Shown here one piece after another: positions 1 to 8,500 of a stretch of DNA of 34,993 nt (the stretch's first letter is position 1; every line of letters starts with the position of its first letter). The notes beneath the pieces are model-generated. The model had not been told where the DNA came from, ran no database searches, and saw only the letters and a program-made list of their open reading frames with translations. This DNA is from an uncultured Clostridia bacterium (GTDB lineage: Bacteria > Bacillota > Clostridia > Christensenellales > Aristaeellaceae). The translations under genes were made by a program, and so were the position numbers. The DNA lies in NCBI GenBank assembly GCA_934647165.1, contig CAKUFA010000026.1:1-34993 (forward strand), in the 5' to 3' direction.

Positions 1-81
1 TTTGATCAGCCTGTAGGCATAGGATCTGGACACTTCGAGCTCCCGAGCCACTTCTTCTGCTCTCATAAATTGGTTTTTCAC
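1..81 (-). CDS. Excisionase-like DNA-binding protein (partial, 5' end only)
   Basis: Only the first 27 codons are inside the window; the gene runs off the left edge. It starts with GTG at 81-79, behind a good AAAGGAGG ribosome-binding site. The visible residues include RAEEVARELEVSRSYAYRLI, a winged-helix/MerR-like helix-turn-helix typical of the excisionase family, in which such small proteins bind DNA beside an integrase gene and direct excision. It is divergent from the XRE repressor, and operator-like boxes lie between them. The xis plus XRE arrangement is common in Tn916-like conjugative elements, but no integrase is visible here. It could instead be a free-standing helix-turn-helix regulator. 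Confidence 0.5.
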   Translation of the reverse strand, partial: MKNQFMRAEEVARELEVSRSYAYRLIK

Positions 82-98
82 GGGTTCCTCCTTTTGTA

Positions 99-150
99 AA
101 TTAAGCAATAACGCTTAATTTCAATGCAATTATATTAAACATTATCGCTT
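99..150. promoter_or_regulatory. Paired operator-like boxes in the xis/XRE divergent region
   Basis: Box 1 is a perfect 8-bp inverted repeat, AATTAAGC-N6-GCTTAATT, at 99-120. Box 2 at 137-150 reads AAAC-N6-GCTT and resembles the core of box 1 (AAGC-N6-GCTT, 103-116). Their centres are 34 bp apart, about three helical turns. Box 1 lies in the probable promoter region of the minus-strand excisionase-like gene. The likely binder is the XRE protein encoded next door (inference). Confidence 0.5.
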
Positions 151-202
151 GTGTCAATAGGCTTTCAAGGAGTATTCCAAACTTTTTTGTTAAATTACCA
201 TC

Positions 203-231
203 TTGACGATCTTAAACGGATTTGCTATGAT
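203..231 (+). promoter_or_regulatory. Sigma-A-type promoter for the XRE regulator
   Basis: TTGACG (203-208), a 17-bp spacer and TATGAT (226-231). It lies just upstream of the ATG at 259, which rules against a start as far upstream as the GTG at 151. Confidence 0.7.
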
Positions 232-258
232 AAATTATCCTGTTCAAGAGGTGATTTG

Positions 259-786
259 ATGGCAACCGGCGAACGTATCCGTTTCTTTCGCACTTTACGG
301 GGGATGACACAAAAGTATTTGGGTCTTCTTCTGGGGTTTCCAGAGAGCTCGGCTGATGTGAGACTTGCTCAGTATGAATCCGAGGATCGAACGCCCAAGG
401 CAGAGCTGACCGGGCAGATGGCGGAAGCGCTGGACGTTTCTCCCAAGGCCATCGCCGTGCCGGACATTGATACCATGGACGGCTTGATGCACACGCTTTT
501 TGCTTTGGAAGACCGAAAGCTTCTCCGTATCACCAACACGGATGGTTTGATCTGTCTGCGTGCTGAGATTTTTGACGGCGGCATCCATGCGGCCGATTTG
601 GAGCAGCGTCTTCGTGCATGGCAGGAACAATCTGCCAGGCTGGCTGCCGGTGAGATCACCAAAGAGGCGTACGACCGCTGGCGGTATCATTACCCCGATT
701 TCGACGACATGCGCATCCATGCCGCAGTCCCGCCTGAAGCATCCGCTGTGCGCAAACGCGGCCGGAAGCCAAAGTCGAAAGCCTGA
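259..786 (+). CDS. XRE-family helix-turn-helix repressor with basic tail
   Basis: A predicted 175-residue DNA-binding regulator. Residues about 5-65 form an XRE/Cro helix-turn-helix (GERIRFFRTLRGMTQKYLG, then the RLAQYESEDRTPK segment). A middle region of unknown fold follows, rich in charged residues. The C-terminus RKRGRKPKSKA resembles an AT-hook. The frame is open upstream to a GTG at 151, but the ATG at 259 has a ribosome-binding site (AGAGGTGA) and sits just after a good promoter, so it is chosen. Such regulators are common in clostridial integrative elements, next to xis/int. It is divergent from the excisionase-like gene and convergent with guaA. It probably represses one or both divergent promoters through the boxes at 99-150 (inference). 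Confidence 0.75.
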   Translation: MATGERIRFFRTLRGMTQKYLGLLLGFPESSADVRLAQYESEDRTPKAELTGQMAEALDVSPKAIAVPDIDTMDGLMHTLFALEDRKLLRITNTDGLICLRAEIFDGGIHAADLEQRLRAWQEQSARLAAGEITKEAYDRWRYHYPDFDDMRIHAAVPPEASAVRKRGRKPKSKA

Positions 787-802
787 AAGAATAGACATAA
801 AG

Positions 803-848
803 AAAGCCCTCCGCTTGTGGAAGATTTCCTCCACAGCGAAGGGCTTTT
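803..848. terminator. Bidirectional terminator between the XRE gene and guaA
   Basis: Long imperfect hairpin: AAAGCCCTCCGCTTGTGGA pairs with TCCACAGCGAAGGGCTTTT around a short loop, with A-rich and T-rich ends on both sides. It can stop both convergent genes. Confidence 0.85.
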
Positions 849-908
849 GAACAGGCTATTTTCACAGAGAGTGATAACCGGGAGGTGTTTTTCTCGCCTT
901 TACAGCGG

Positions 909-2453
909 TCACTCCCACTCAATGCTGGCCGGGGGCTTGGTGGTCACGTCCAGCACCACGCGGTTCACGTGCTTCACTTCATTGACAATCCGTGCCGAAA
1001 TAATCCGCACCACATCGTAAGGAATGCGCGCCCAGTCGGCTGTCATGAAGTCATCCGTGGTCACAGCACGCAGAGCCACCGTGTAGTCATAGGTGCGCTC
1101 GTCACCCATCACGCCCACGCTGCGCACACCGGTGAGCACCGTGAAGTACTGGTGAATATCCGCATCCAGGTGCGCGTTCTTGATTTCCTCCCGCAGGATC
1201 GCATCGGAAGCACGCACAATGGCCACCTTTTCAGGATCTACCGCACCCATCACGCGGATGGCAAGACCCGGGCCCGGGAACGGCTGCCGCCACACCAGGT
1301 CGTGGGGGAGACCCAGCGTTTCACCCAACGCGCGAACCTCATCCTTGAACAGCATGCGCAGCGGCTCAATCAGCTCCGTAAAGCCAAGCTCCTTGGGCAG
1401 TCCGCCCACATTGTGGTGGCTCTTAATCACCGCCGCGCCCGTGGCCTGGCCGCTCTCAATCACGTCCGGATAAATGGTGCCCTGGGCAAAATAGTCCAGT
1501 TTGCCCAGCTTCTCCGCTTCACGCTTGAACACGCGGATAAAGTCCCGGCCGATAATCTTGCGCTTCTGCTCGGGATCGGTCACGCCCTCCAGGTCGGCAA
1601 AGAATTCCGCGGACGCGTCCACCGGGATAAACTGCACCGGGAACAGCTTGCTGAAAACTTCCTTCACCTGCTCGCTTTCGCCCTGGCGCATAAAGCCATG
1701 ATCCACATACACGCAGGTCAGCCGGTCACCAATGGCTTTGTAGATCAGTGCCGCCGCCACAGAGGAGTCCACGCCACCGCTGAGCGCCAGCAGCACCGTG
1801 CCCTTGTCGCCCACTGTTTCGCGGATGCGGTTAATGGCCGTCTGCGCATAAGCGTCCATGGTCCAGTCGCCTGCGCAATGGCAAATATTCATCAGGAAAT
1901 TGCGGATAATGATGCGCCCTTCTTCGGAATGCGTCACCTCCGGGTGGAACTGCACGCCATAGATGTGGCGCGTGTCGTCCGCCATGGCTGCCACGGGGCA
2001 GTTTTCCGTGTGCGCAATGGGATGGAATCCCGCCGGGCATTCCTTCACCTGATAGGTGTGGCTCATCCAGTTGCTGGATGTGTCGGACATATCCTTAAGC
2101 AGCGTGCTCTTATCATCCATGGTCACAGCAATGCGGCCGTATTCACGCTGGCGGGCGGCTTCCACCGTTCCCCCCAGCAGATGCGCCGTCAGCTGCATGC
2201 CATAGCAGATGCCAAGCACCGGCACGCCCAGGGTGTACACCGCCGGGTCGCACTTGGGCGCGTCTTCCGCCAGCACACTGGCCGGGCCGCCGCTGAGAAT
2301 GATGCCCATGGGCTCAATTTCACGGATTTTGTCCACGCTGGCGTGGTAAGGCAGCACTTCCGAATAAACCCTGCATTCGCGCACGCGCCGTGCAATCAGC
2401 TGCGTATACTGGCCGCCAAAGTCCAAAATCACAATCTTCTGCGTCTGCGCCAT
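909..2453 (-). CDS. guaA: GMP synthase (glutamine-hydrolysing)
   Basis: This 514-residue enzyme makes GMP from XMP, ATP and glutamine in cytosolic purine synthesis. The N-terminal class I glutamine amidotransferase domain (about 1-195) has nucleophile Cys83 in GICYGMQ and catalytic His170/Glu172 in QFHPE. The ATP-pyrophosphatase domain follows, with P-loop SGGVDSS at 225-231. The C-terminal dimerisation domain ends in the family hallmark KPPASIEWE. Length is normal and all catalytic residues are present. The start ATG has a strong AAGGAGGG site. It stands alone: its promoter is divergent from the helicase promoter, and its 3' end converges on the XRE gene. No purine riboswitch is apparent in the short upstream region. 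Confidence 0.97.
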   Translation of the reverse strand: MAQTQKIVILDFGGQYTQLIARRVRECRVYSEVLPYHASVDKIREIEPMGIILSGGPASVLAEDAPKCDPAVYTLGVPVLGICYGMQLTAHLLGGTVEAARQREYGRIAVTMDDKSTLLKDMSDTSSNWMSHTYQVKECPAGFHPIAHTENCPVAAMADDTRHIYGVQFHPEVTHSEEGRIIIRNFLMNICHCAGDWTMDAYAQTAINRIRETVGDKGTVLLALSGGVDSSVAAALIYKAIGDRLTCVYVDHGFMRQGESEQVKEVFSKLFPVQFIPVDASAEFFADLEGVTDPEQKRKIIGRDFIRVFKREAEKLGKLDYFAQGTIYPDVIESGQATGAAVIKSHHNVGGLPKELGFTELIEPLRMLFKDEVRALGETLGLPHDLVWRQPFPGPGLAIRVMGAVDPEKVAIVRASDAILREEIKNAHLDADIHQYFTVLTGVRSVGVMGDERTYDYTVALRAVTTDDFMTADWARIPYDVVRIISARIVNEVKHVNRVVLDVTTKPPASIEWE

Positions 2454-2483
2454 GAGGTTCCCTCCTTGATTCGTTCATTCTCT

Positions 2484-2512
2484 ATTGTGCCACAACTGCA
2501 CGCTTTTCGCAA
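2484..2512 (-). promoter_or_regulatory. Probable guaA promoter
   Basis: Read on the minus strand: TTGCGA (2512-2507), 17-bp spacer, CACAAT (2489-2484), about 30 bp upstream of the guaA start codon. The -10 box is imperfect. Confidence 0.5.
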
Positions 2513-2660
2513 GAGGGTTTTGCAGGGAAACCGCATTCGCCGCACTCTGTTTCTGCTGCGCTGCGTCCTTTTCCGCGTGCCCGCCGCTTTCTGTCTCCTG
2601 CCTGGCGGCACGGGCGGAGACGCTTTCCGCAGGACGGGTGCGCGCCCTCCTTCGCGCCGG

Positions 2661-2689
2661 TTGCGTTTCTTCCTGTAATGTGATAGAAT
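2661..2689 (+). promoter_or_regulatory. Promoter for the DEAD-box helicase
   Basis: TTGCGT (2661-2666), 17-bp spacer, TAGAAT (2684-2689). The predicted transcription start, about 2696, falls at the base of a strong hairpin. Confidence 0.65.
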
Positions 2690-2696
2690 AAAAAAA

Positions 2697-2717
2697 TCGC
2701 GCATCCGGGATGCGCGA
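2697..2717 (+). promoter_or_regulatory. Hairpin at the predicted 5' end of the helicase mRNA
   Basis: TCGCGCATCC and GGATGCGCGA are perfect complements separated by one base, giving a GC-rich stem-loop exactly where transcription should begin. An ATG at 2710 lies within the 3' arm and is therefore an unlikely start codon. The hairpin could protect the mRNA from 5' decay or make expression temperature-sensitive (inference). Confidence 0.6.
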
Positions 2718-2736
2718 CGAGATTGACGGAACAGGA

Positions 2737-4137
2737 ATGGACAAAATGACCTTTCAAGATTTGAAATTGATTCCTCAACTGCTGGAAAACGTGCGCAAAA
2801 GCGGCTATACCACCCCTACACCTATCCAGGAAGCAACCATTCCCCTGGTGCTTTCCGGGCGCGATGTGTTGGGCTGCGCACAAACGGGCACCGGCAAAAC
2901 CGCAGCCTTTGCGCTGCCCATGCTTCAGCATCTGGCGCTGCATCCCCGAAAGCCGGACGCCCCCCGCGTCATCCGCGCGCTGATTCTGACCCCCACCCGT
3001 GAATTGGCCATGCAGATTTATGAAAACTTCGTGGCCTATGGCAAAAAGCTGCCTGTACAAAGCTGCGTGATCTTTGGCGGCGTAGGGCAGCAGGCACAGG
3101 TGGACGCCCTTCACCGCGGTGCGGATGTGGTAGTCGCCTGCCCCGGCCGGTTGTGGGATTTGATGAACCAGGGCTATGTGCGGCTGGATTTTGTGGAAAC
3201 TTTTGTGCTGGATGAAGCCGACCGCATGCTGGATATGGGCTTCATTCACGATGTGCGGCGCATCACGGCGCGCCTGCCCGAGAAGCATCAGACGCTGCTG
3301 TTTTCCGCCACCATGCCGGCCGAGGTGGAAAAGCTGGCGCTGGATCTGCTGAAAAACCCCGAAACGGTGAAAGTCGATCCCGTATCAAGCCCCGTGGAAG
3401 CCATCGACCAGTGCCTGTATTATGTGGATAAAGCCAACAAGAAACACCTGCTTGCGCACCTGCTGCGCGACCCTCTGGTGGAAAACGCCCTGGTGTTCTC
3501 CCGCACCCGGCATGGCGCGGATCGCATTGTGCGCGACCTGAACCGCGCCGGGATCGACGCTGTGGCCATCCATGGCGACAAAAGTCAGAATGCCCGCCAG
3601 GCAGCGCTGACGCGCTTCAAAACCGGCGATTGCAAGGTGCTGGTGGCCACGGACATTGCCGCCCGCGGCCTGGATATCGCCGGGCTGAGCCATGTGTTTA
3701 ACTTCGACATGCCCATGGAACCGGAAGCCTACGTACACCGCATTGGCCGTACAGGGCGCGCAGGGCACACAGGCACTGCCGTCAGCTTCTGCTGCATCGA
3801 TGAGGTGAAGCAGCTCAATCAGGTGGAAAAGCTCATTGGCCGCCGCCTGCCCGTGCGGGAAAGCGATTGGCCCATGGAAATCACCACTCCTTCCGAACCC
3901 AGGGTGCGCGAGGCGCGACCTGCCAAGCTGAACATGCGTGGGGAACCCATCCCCGAGCGTAAGCCCCGCGCCGCCAAGCCCGCCATGCCCCGGGGCAAAG
4001 GCGGCCAGAGCGTAACCATCGGCAGGGATGGCAAAATGCATGTGCAAAGTGCCGCCAGGCCCGTGCAGAAACCCGCACAGCGTTCCTCCGGCCTGGCCAA
4101 ACCTGTGCAGCGGATCAACCGGCACAAAAAGGGATAA
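2737..4137 (+). CDS. DEAD-box ATP-dependent RNA helicase, RhlE-like
   Basis: A cytosolic helicase that unwinds short RNA duplexes during ribosome assembly and RNA decay. From the ATG at 2737 (466 residues) the motifs are: Q-motif (TPTPIQ, about 26-31), motif I AQTGTGKT (48-55), PTRELA, DEAD (159-162), SAT, then the second RecA domain with ATDIAARGLDI and HRIGRTGRAG. The last roughly 75 residues are a basic tail rich in Arg, Lys and Pro that probably binds RNA. Motif VI context and the tail are closest to the RhlE/CshA type. Start choice is between 2737 and 2746 (MTFQDLK), because AGGA at 2733-2736 better suits 2746; the earlier ATG at 2710 sits inside a hairpin. It is single-gene, with its own terminator. 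Confidence 0.93.
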   Translation: MDKMTFQDLKLIPQLLENVRKSGYTTPTPIQEATIPLVLSGRDVLGCAQTGTGKTAAFALPMLQHLALHPRKPDAPRVIRALILTPTRELAMQIYENFVAYGKKLPVQSCVIFGGVGQQAQVDALHRGADVVVACPGRLWDLMNQGYVRLDFVETFVLDEADRMLDMGFIHDVRRITARLPEKHQTLLFSATMPAEVEKLALDLLKNPETVKVDPVSSPVEAIDQCLYYVDKANKKHLLAHLLRDPLVENALVFSRTRHGADRIVRDLNRAGIDAVAIHGDKSQNARQAALTRFKTGDCKVLVATDIAARGLDIAGLSHVFNFDMPMEPEAYVHRIGRTGRAGHTGTAVSFCCIDEVKQLNQVEKLIGRRLPVRESDWPMEITTPSEPRVREARPAKLNMRGEPIPERKPRAAKPAMPRGKGGQSVTIGRDGKMHVQSAARPVQKPAQRSSGLAKPVQRINRHKKG

Positions 4138-4180
4138 CCTCCAGCCGCAAGCGCTTTGCAGCAATATCGTTCACCATACC

Positions 4181-4226
4181 CCGCCGCAGGAAGAAGCTTC
4201 CCTGCGGCGGATTTTTCGCCTTTTTT
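4181..4226 (+). terminator. Terminator of the helicase gene
   Basis: CCGCCGCAGG (4181-4190) pairs perfectly with CCTGCGGCGG (4201-4210) around a 10-nt loop, followed by ATTTTT and a second T-run. Confidence 0.9.
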
Positions 4227-4268
4227 CACCCGCATCACGGCATTTTTACAACTTTGAGGAAATTGCGC

Positions 4269-4297
4269 TTTCTTTTCCGCAAAAACTCATGTATAAT
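4269..4297 (+). promoter_or_regulatory. Promoter for ireB
   Basis: A perfect TATAAT at 4292-4297. The -35 region is weak (TTTCTT at 4269-4274 with a 17-bp spacer). Confidence 0.6.
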
Positions 4298-4328
4298 AGC
4301 AGTGAATTCTTCGGGAGGAGGGATTGCT

Positions 4329-4592
4329 GTGCCCAATCAATTTGAAACCACCAAACTTCAGCCCCTTCAGGAAACAGGCAATGAGGCGCAGGACATCCTC
4401 ATGTACGTCTATTCCGCCCTGCAGGCCAAGGGCTATGATCCGATCACACAGATCGTGGGGTATATCATCTCCGGGGATCCCACGTATATCACCAGCCACA
4501 ACCAGGCGCGCAGCATGATCTGCCGCCTGGAGCGGGATGAAATTCTCGAGGAGCTGGTGCGCTTCTATCTGGCGGGGCATACGCAGGCATGA
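4329..4592 (+). CDS. ireB: IreB family regulatory phosphoprotein (UPF0297)
   Basis: An 87-residue cytosolic protein with the family core QIVGYIISGDPTYITSHNQA (about 41-60) and ERDEILEELVRFYL (68-81). In Enterococcus faecalis, IreB is a substrate of the Ser/Thr kinase IreK and affects cell-wall stress and cephalosporin resistance. The phosphorylated threonines there lie near the N-terminus; here the FETTKL segment offers Thr7 and Thr8. The GTG at 4329 is chosen because GGAGGAGGG lies just upstream and the length then fits the family; the frame is open to 4254. The stop codon overlaps the next gene's ATG by four bases (ATGA), implying translational coupling. In many Firmicutes ruvX follows this gene, but not here. 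Confidence 0.9.
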   Translation: MPNQFETTKLQPLQETGNEAQDILMYVYSALQAKGYDPITQIVGYIISGDPTYITSHNQARSMICRLERDEILEELVRFYLAGHTQA

Positions 4593-5536
4593 TGCAGCTT
4601 CGCCCGCTGGGCAAAACAGGGTTGATGGTCTATCCGCTGGCCTTCGGCACACTGACGGTTAGCCCTATGCAAAAAGGGTTTGAACCGCAGCGCGCTGCCG
4701 AGCTGATTCTCTATGCCGCGGAAAAGGGCGTCAACCTTTTTGATACCGCCCAGCTTTATGATACGTATGAGCCGCTGCGTTTGGCCCTTCGCCGGCGGCC
4801 CGACCTGATTGTATCCACCAAATCCTACGCATGGGATAAGGAAACAGCGCAGGCCGCGTTTGATGACGCGCGCAAAAAGCTGGATGTGGATGTGATCCCC
4901 ATTTTCCTGATGCACGAGCAGGAAGATCGCCTGACCCTCAAAGGGCATCGGGAGGCTTTTGATTTTTATCTGGAGCAGAAAGCCAAGGGGAAAATTCGCG
5001 CAGTTGGCTTTTCCACCCACCGGGTAGCAGCGGTGGACTACGCCCCGCGCTATCCCGGACTGGATGTGATTCATCCCCTCATTAACCGCACCGGCGTCGG
5101 CATTGCCGACGGTACCCGGGATGAGATGATGGCCGCCATTGCCCGGGCGCATTCCGCGGGCATCGGCATTTATGCCATGAAGCCCCTGGGCGGCGGACAT
5201 CTGCTGCGCGAGCCGAAGGAGGCCTTCGATTTTCTGCGGGCGCAGCACTGCATTGACGCCGTATGCTGCGGCATGCAGTCCGAAGCGGAAATTGACGTGA
5301 ACCTGCGCCTGATGGAGGGACAGGAACCGGATGCCGCCGCGCTCGCCCTCACCCGGCGTGAACCGCGGCATTTGATGATCCACGATTATTGCCGCGGCTG
5401 CGGCAAGTGCGTTCAACGCTGCCGCCAGGGTGCGCTGTCCATTGTGGATGGCAAATGCGTGTGCGATCAGTCCAAGTGCGTCCGCTGCGGCTATTGCGCA
5501 CCCGTGTGCGAGGATTTCTGCATCAAGGTGGTGTAA
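4589..5536 (+). CDS. Aldo/keto reductase with C-terminal 2[4Fe-4S] ferredoxin-like domain
   Basis: 315 residues. The N-terminal TIM barrel has the aldo/keto reductase tetrad: Asp52 (FDTA), Tyr57, Lys78 (STKSY) and His109 (LMHE). The tail carries two cysteine sets, C268-x2-C-x2-C-x3-C278 and C297-x2-C-x2-C-x3-C307, each suited to a 4Fe-4S cluster. Members of this fused family are common in anaerobes. The barrel would reduce or oxidise a carbonyl substrate using NAD(P)H and pass electrons to or from the clusters; the physiological substrate is unknown. It overlaps ireB by 4 bp (ATG at 4589; the adjacent ATG at 4592 is also possible), so the two are probably one operon. A strong terminator follows. 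Confidence 0.88.
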   Translation: MMQLRPLGKTGLMVYPLAFGTLTVSPMQKGFEPQRAAELILYAAEKGVNLFDTAQLYDTYEPLRLALRRRPDLIVSTKSYAWDKETAQAAFDDARKKLDVDVIPIFLMHEQEDRLTLKGHREAFDFYLEQKAKGKIRAVGFSTHRVAAVDYAPRYPGLDVIHPLINRTGVGIADGTRDEMMAAIARAHSAGIGIYAMKPLGGGHLLREPKEAFDFLRAQHCIDAVCCGMQSEAEIDVNLRLMEGQEPDAAALALTRREPRHLMIHDYCRGCGKCVQRCRQGALSIVDGKCVCDQSKCVRCGYCAPVCEDFCIKVV

Positions 5537-5540
5537 TCCA

Positions 5541-5588
5541 AAAGGAGCTGTGAAGAACCAGATCAGGTTCTTTCACAGCTCCTTTTTT
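5541..5588. terminator. Terminator between the aldo/keto reductase and sbcC
   Basis: AAAGGAGCTGTGAAGAACC (5541-5559) pairs with the segment 5566-5585, with one bulged T and a T-run. A-rich sequence on the other side lets it act for the convergent sbcC as well. Confidence 0.88.
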
Positions 5589-5597
5589 GCGCCTTTT

Positions 5598-8500
5598 TCA
5601 TGGCATTTTGATTTGCAGCGAGGAGCCTTTCTCGCCTTTGCTCACAAACACCTGCTGCGGAATTCTTTCCCGCATTTCCGGGCGGTGGGAGATGACCCCT
5701 ACCAGCCGGCTGTCGTGTTGGGACAAAAGTGCCAGCGCGTCCACCGCCTGTTGGAGCGCTGCATCATCCAGCGTGCCAAAGCCCTCGTCAATAAACAGCG
5801 CATCCAGCCGCACCTGACTGGCCTGCTCGCTCACCAGGTCGCTCAGCCCCAGCGCCAGCGCCAGGCTGGCCAGGAAACTCTCGCCTCCCGACAGGGTGGA
5901 AGCCGGTCTCTCCCGTCCGGTCTGATAATCCAGCACATTCAGGTCCAGCCCCTGTTGGCCGCGCCCTCCCCGCGGATTTTCCATTCGCAGTTCAAACGCG
6001 CCGCCCGTCATCCGGCGCAGGCGCAGGTTCGCCCTGTCCACCACCTGTGCAAAGTAAAACCGCTGCACATATCGCTCAAAGGACAGCTTGGTGCCCGCAT
6101 CCTGGCCGTTTGCGAGGATGGCCAGCTCCGTGTACAGCTGTGCCTCCTCCAGCTGTGCGGCCATGGCGTCCAGCTTCTCGGTAAGCTCCGTGCATACCCT
6201 GCGATTCGTATTCAGGCCACTTTTGGCTTCCTGGGTCGCTTCCTGTGCGCTTTTGAGCGCCGCAGCTGCTTCCTGCGCCTCTTTGCGCAGCGTTTCCACC
6301 GGCTGCGCCGCCTGTTGTGCAAGCTCCCGGCGCAGTTTTTCCTCCTGTTCTTTGCGTGTGCGCACATCATAGCGATGCTTTTGCAGCGCGTTTTGTTCCT
6401 TTTGCAGGGCTGCAAGGCTTTCCGGCATGCAGGCAAAGCAATCCTCCATCCCGCCAAAGCCGGCTTGCTGCATGCCATCCCGCAGCGTATTTTTCGCCTC
6501 TTCGCGCTTTGTTTCGGCCGTTTTTTCCGCTTGCAGGGCACTGTCCAACCGTGCTTTTTCCGCTGCCAGCACCTTTTCTGCCTGATGCAGGAGCTCTGCC
6601 AACGCCTGCGCCTGCGCGTTCAGCGCGTCTGTTTCCTGTTTGGCTGCATTGCAGCGTGCTTCCAGCGCGACTATGTCCGTTTCCGGCAATTCGGAAGCCT
6701 GCTGCTTACAGGCGGCCTCTTTAGCGGCATACTCCTGCGCCTTTGCCTGCACGGCTTGCTCCAGCTGCTGTGTTGCTTGCTGCTGCGCCGCAATTTCTTT
6801 GCGCGCCTTTTCCGCCTGTTCAGATGCATCCTTCGCCTGCTGCACAGCAGTTTCCATGGCGCTTTCCGCCTGTTTTTCCGCCATGTAGCGCTCCTGTGCG
6901 CTCCGCAGCGCGTTCTGCACATCGTCCTCCGCCTGCCAACGCTTTCTGCCGTCTTCAAATTGTCTGACGAGTTCTTGCAGTGCGCCATGATGTGCGCTCC
7001 ATTCCTGCTCCCTGCGCCGCCAAACCGCATCGTCCCGCTTTGCCGCGGCCTCCGTCTCGTCCACCTGTTCCCGGCTCACCGCCTCGCCTGCCAGCGAACG
7101 GGGCGCCGGGTGATGCACGCTGCCGCACACCGGGCACGGCTGCCCTTCCACAAGGGTTTGCGCCAGCTGTCCCGCCTGCTGCGCCATGTATTGGTCATAC
7201 AATGCGCGGCGTGTCTGCTCACTTGCAAGGGCAAGTTTTTGCGCATCCTCCGCAGCGTGCTGAAGCTGCTCGTCTTCTTCCCGTTCCATCGTCACTTTCC
7301 GCTGCTGACGGCTGAGCTTTTCCAGCTCGTTTGCACGCTCTTCAACCTGGCGCCGCGCTTCCCTGCTCTCCCCCAGCTGCCGGGTTTTGTCAGGCAGGCT
7401 TTCCGCCAGCTCCTGCAATTGTTGCAGCCGTTCCTCCTGCCGCAGAAGGCGTGCTTTTGCCCGTTCAGCCTGCTCTTTCGCTCCTTCCAGACCCCGCTGC
7501 ACCTCTGCGAGCGCCTTTCGTTTTTCCGCCAGTTCCCGGCAGCGGGGCAGCATATCCGCCAACCGGTCAGCCTCTGCGCGGGCGCGCTGCTGTTTTCCGT
7601 TGATTTCCGGCAGCTTCTCGGCCGCTTCCCCTGCTGCTGCAAGGTTTTTTTCTGCTGTTTTGCAGCGTTCTGCTGCATCCACTGCAAGGCGCTTCGCCTG
7701 TTTGGCGTTCTTTTCTGCCTGGGCATCGGCGTCCATGGCAGGTTTCACGCCCCAGGCGGCGTTCATGCGCTCACACGCCGCCTGCCGCGCCTGCCACGTT
7801 CCGGCTTCTGCCTCATCCTGCCGGATGGCCTCGCACAGCCTTGTCCATTCCTCCCGCCGCTTTTGCAGCTGCTCCGCCGCGCCCAGGCGCTGCTGGCACA
7901 GGGCGCTTTCCTTTTCCAGGGGCGCTTCCCTATCAAGGAGCGATTGCAGCTGTGTTTCCTGCCGCTGCACCTGCTCGTTCATCAGCGCCGCCAAATCTCT
8001 GCCCGGCGTTGCGTCCTTTCCCTGCGCGGCAAGGAATCGCGCATCCGCCCGGGCCTGCTCATCGGGCAAAAAACGCTCCGCACAGTCCCGCAGGGCACGC
8101 CGCATGGCTTCCCGTTCCTGCTCACAGGCTTTCCGCTTATCCGCCAGCAGCTCCTGAAAACGGGCGTACACACGGGTATGGAACAGATCGCCAAAAAGCA
8201 GGCTGCGGCGTGCGGTATCCGCGCTGAGAATTTCACGAAAGCGCCCCTGGGCAATCAGTGCCAGCTGACAGAACTGGTCGTAATCCACGCCCAGCAGCTG
8301 TATAACGCGCCCCGTCACCTCATTGGTTTTTTCATTCAGCGGCCTGTTGCCCTGCCACAGCTGCGCCCTGGCTGCCTGCCGTGTTTCGCCCTCGCCGCGG
8401 GTTTTGCGGCGCGTATATTCAGGGCTGCGCCTGACACGATAGGTTTCCTCGCCCAGGGCAAAGGTGAAATCCACATACGTCTCCTCATCGGGCTCCGCAT

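Noticed and set aside
2454..2660. Purine riboswitch upstream of guaA
   Set aside because: The guaA leader is only a few tens of bases from the predicted promoter and shows no aptamer-like structure.
885..2678. A long plus-strand frame opposite guaA
   Set aside because: It is a His/Arg-rich mirror of guaA with no recognisable domain; the real gene is on the minus strand.
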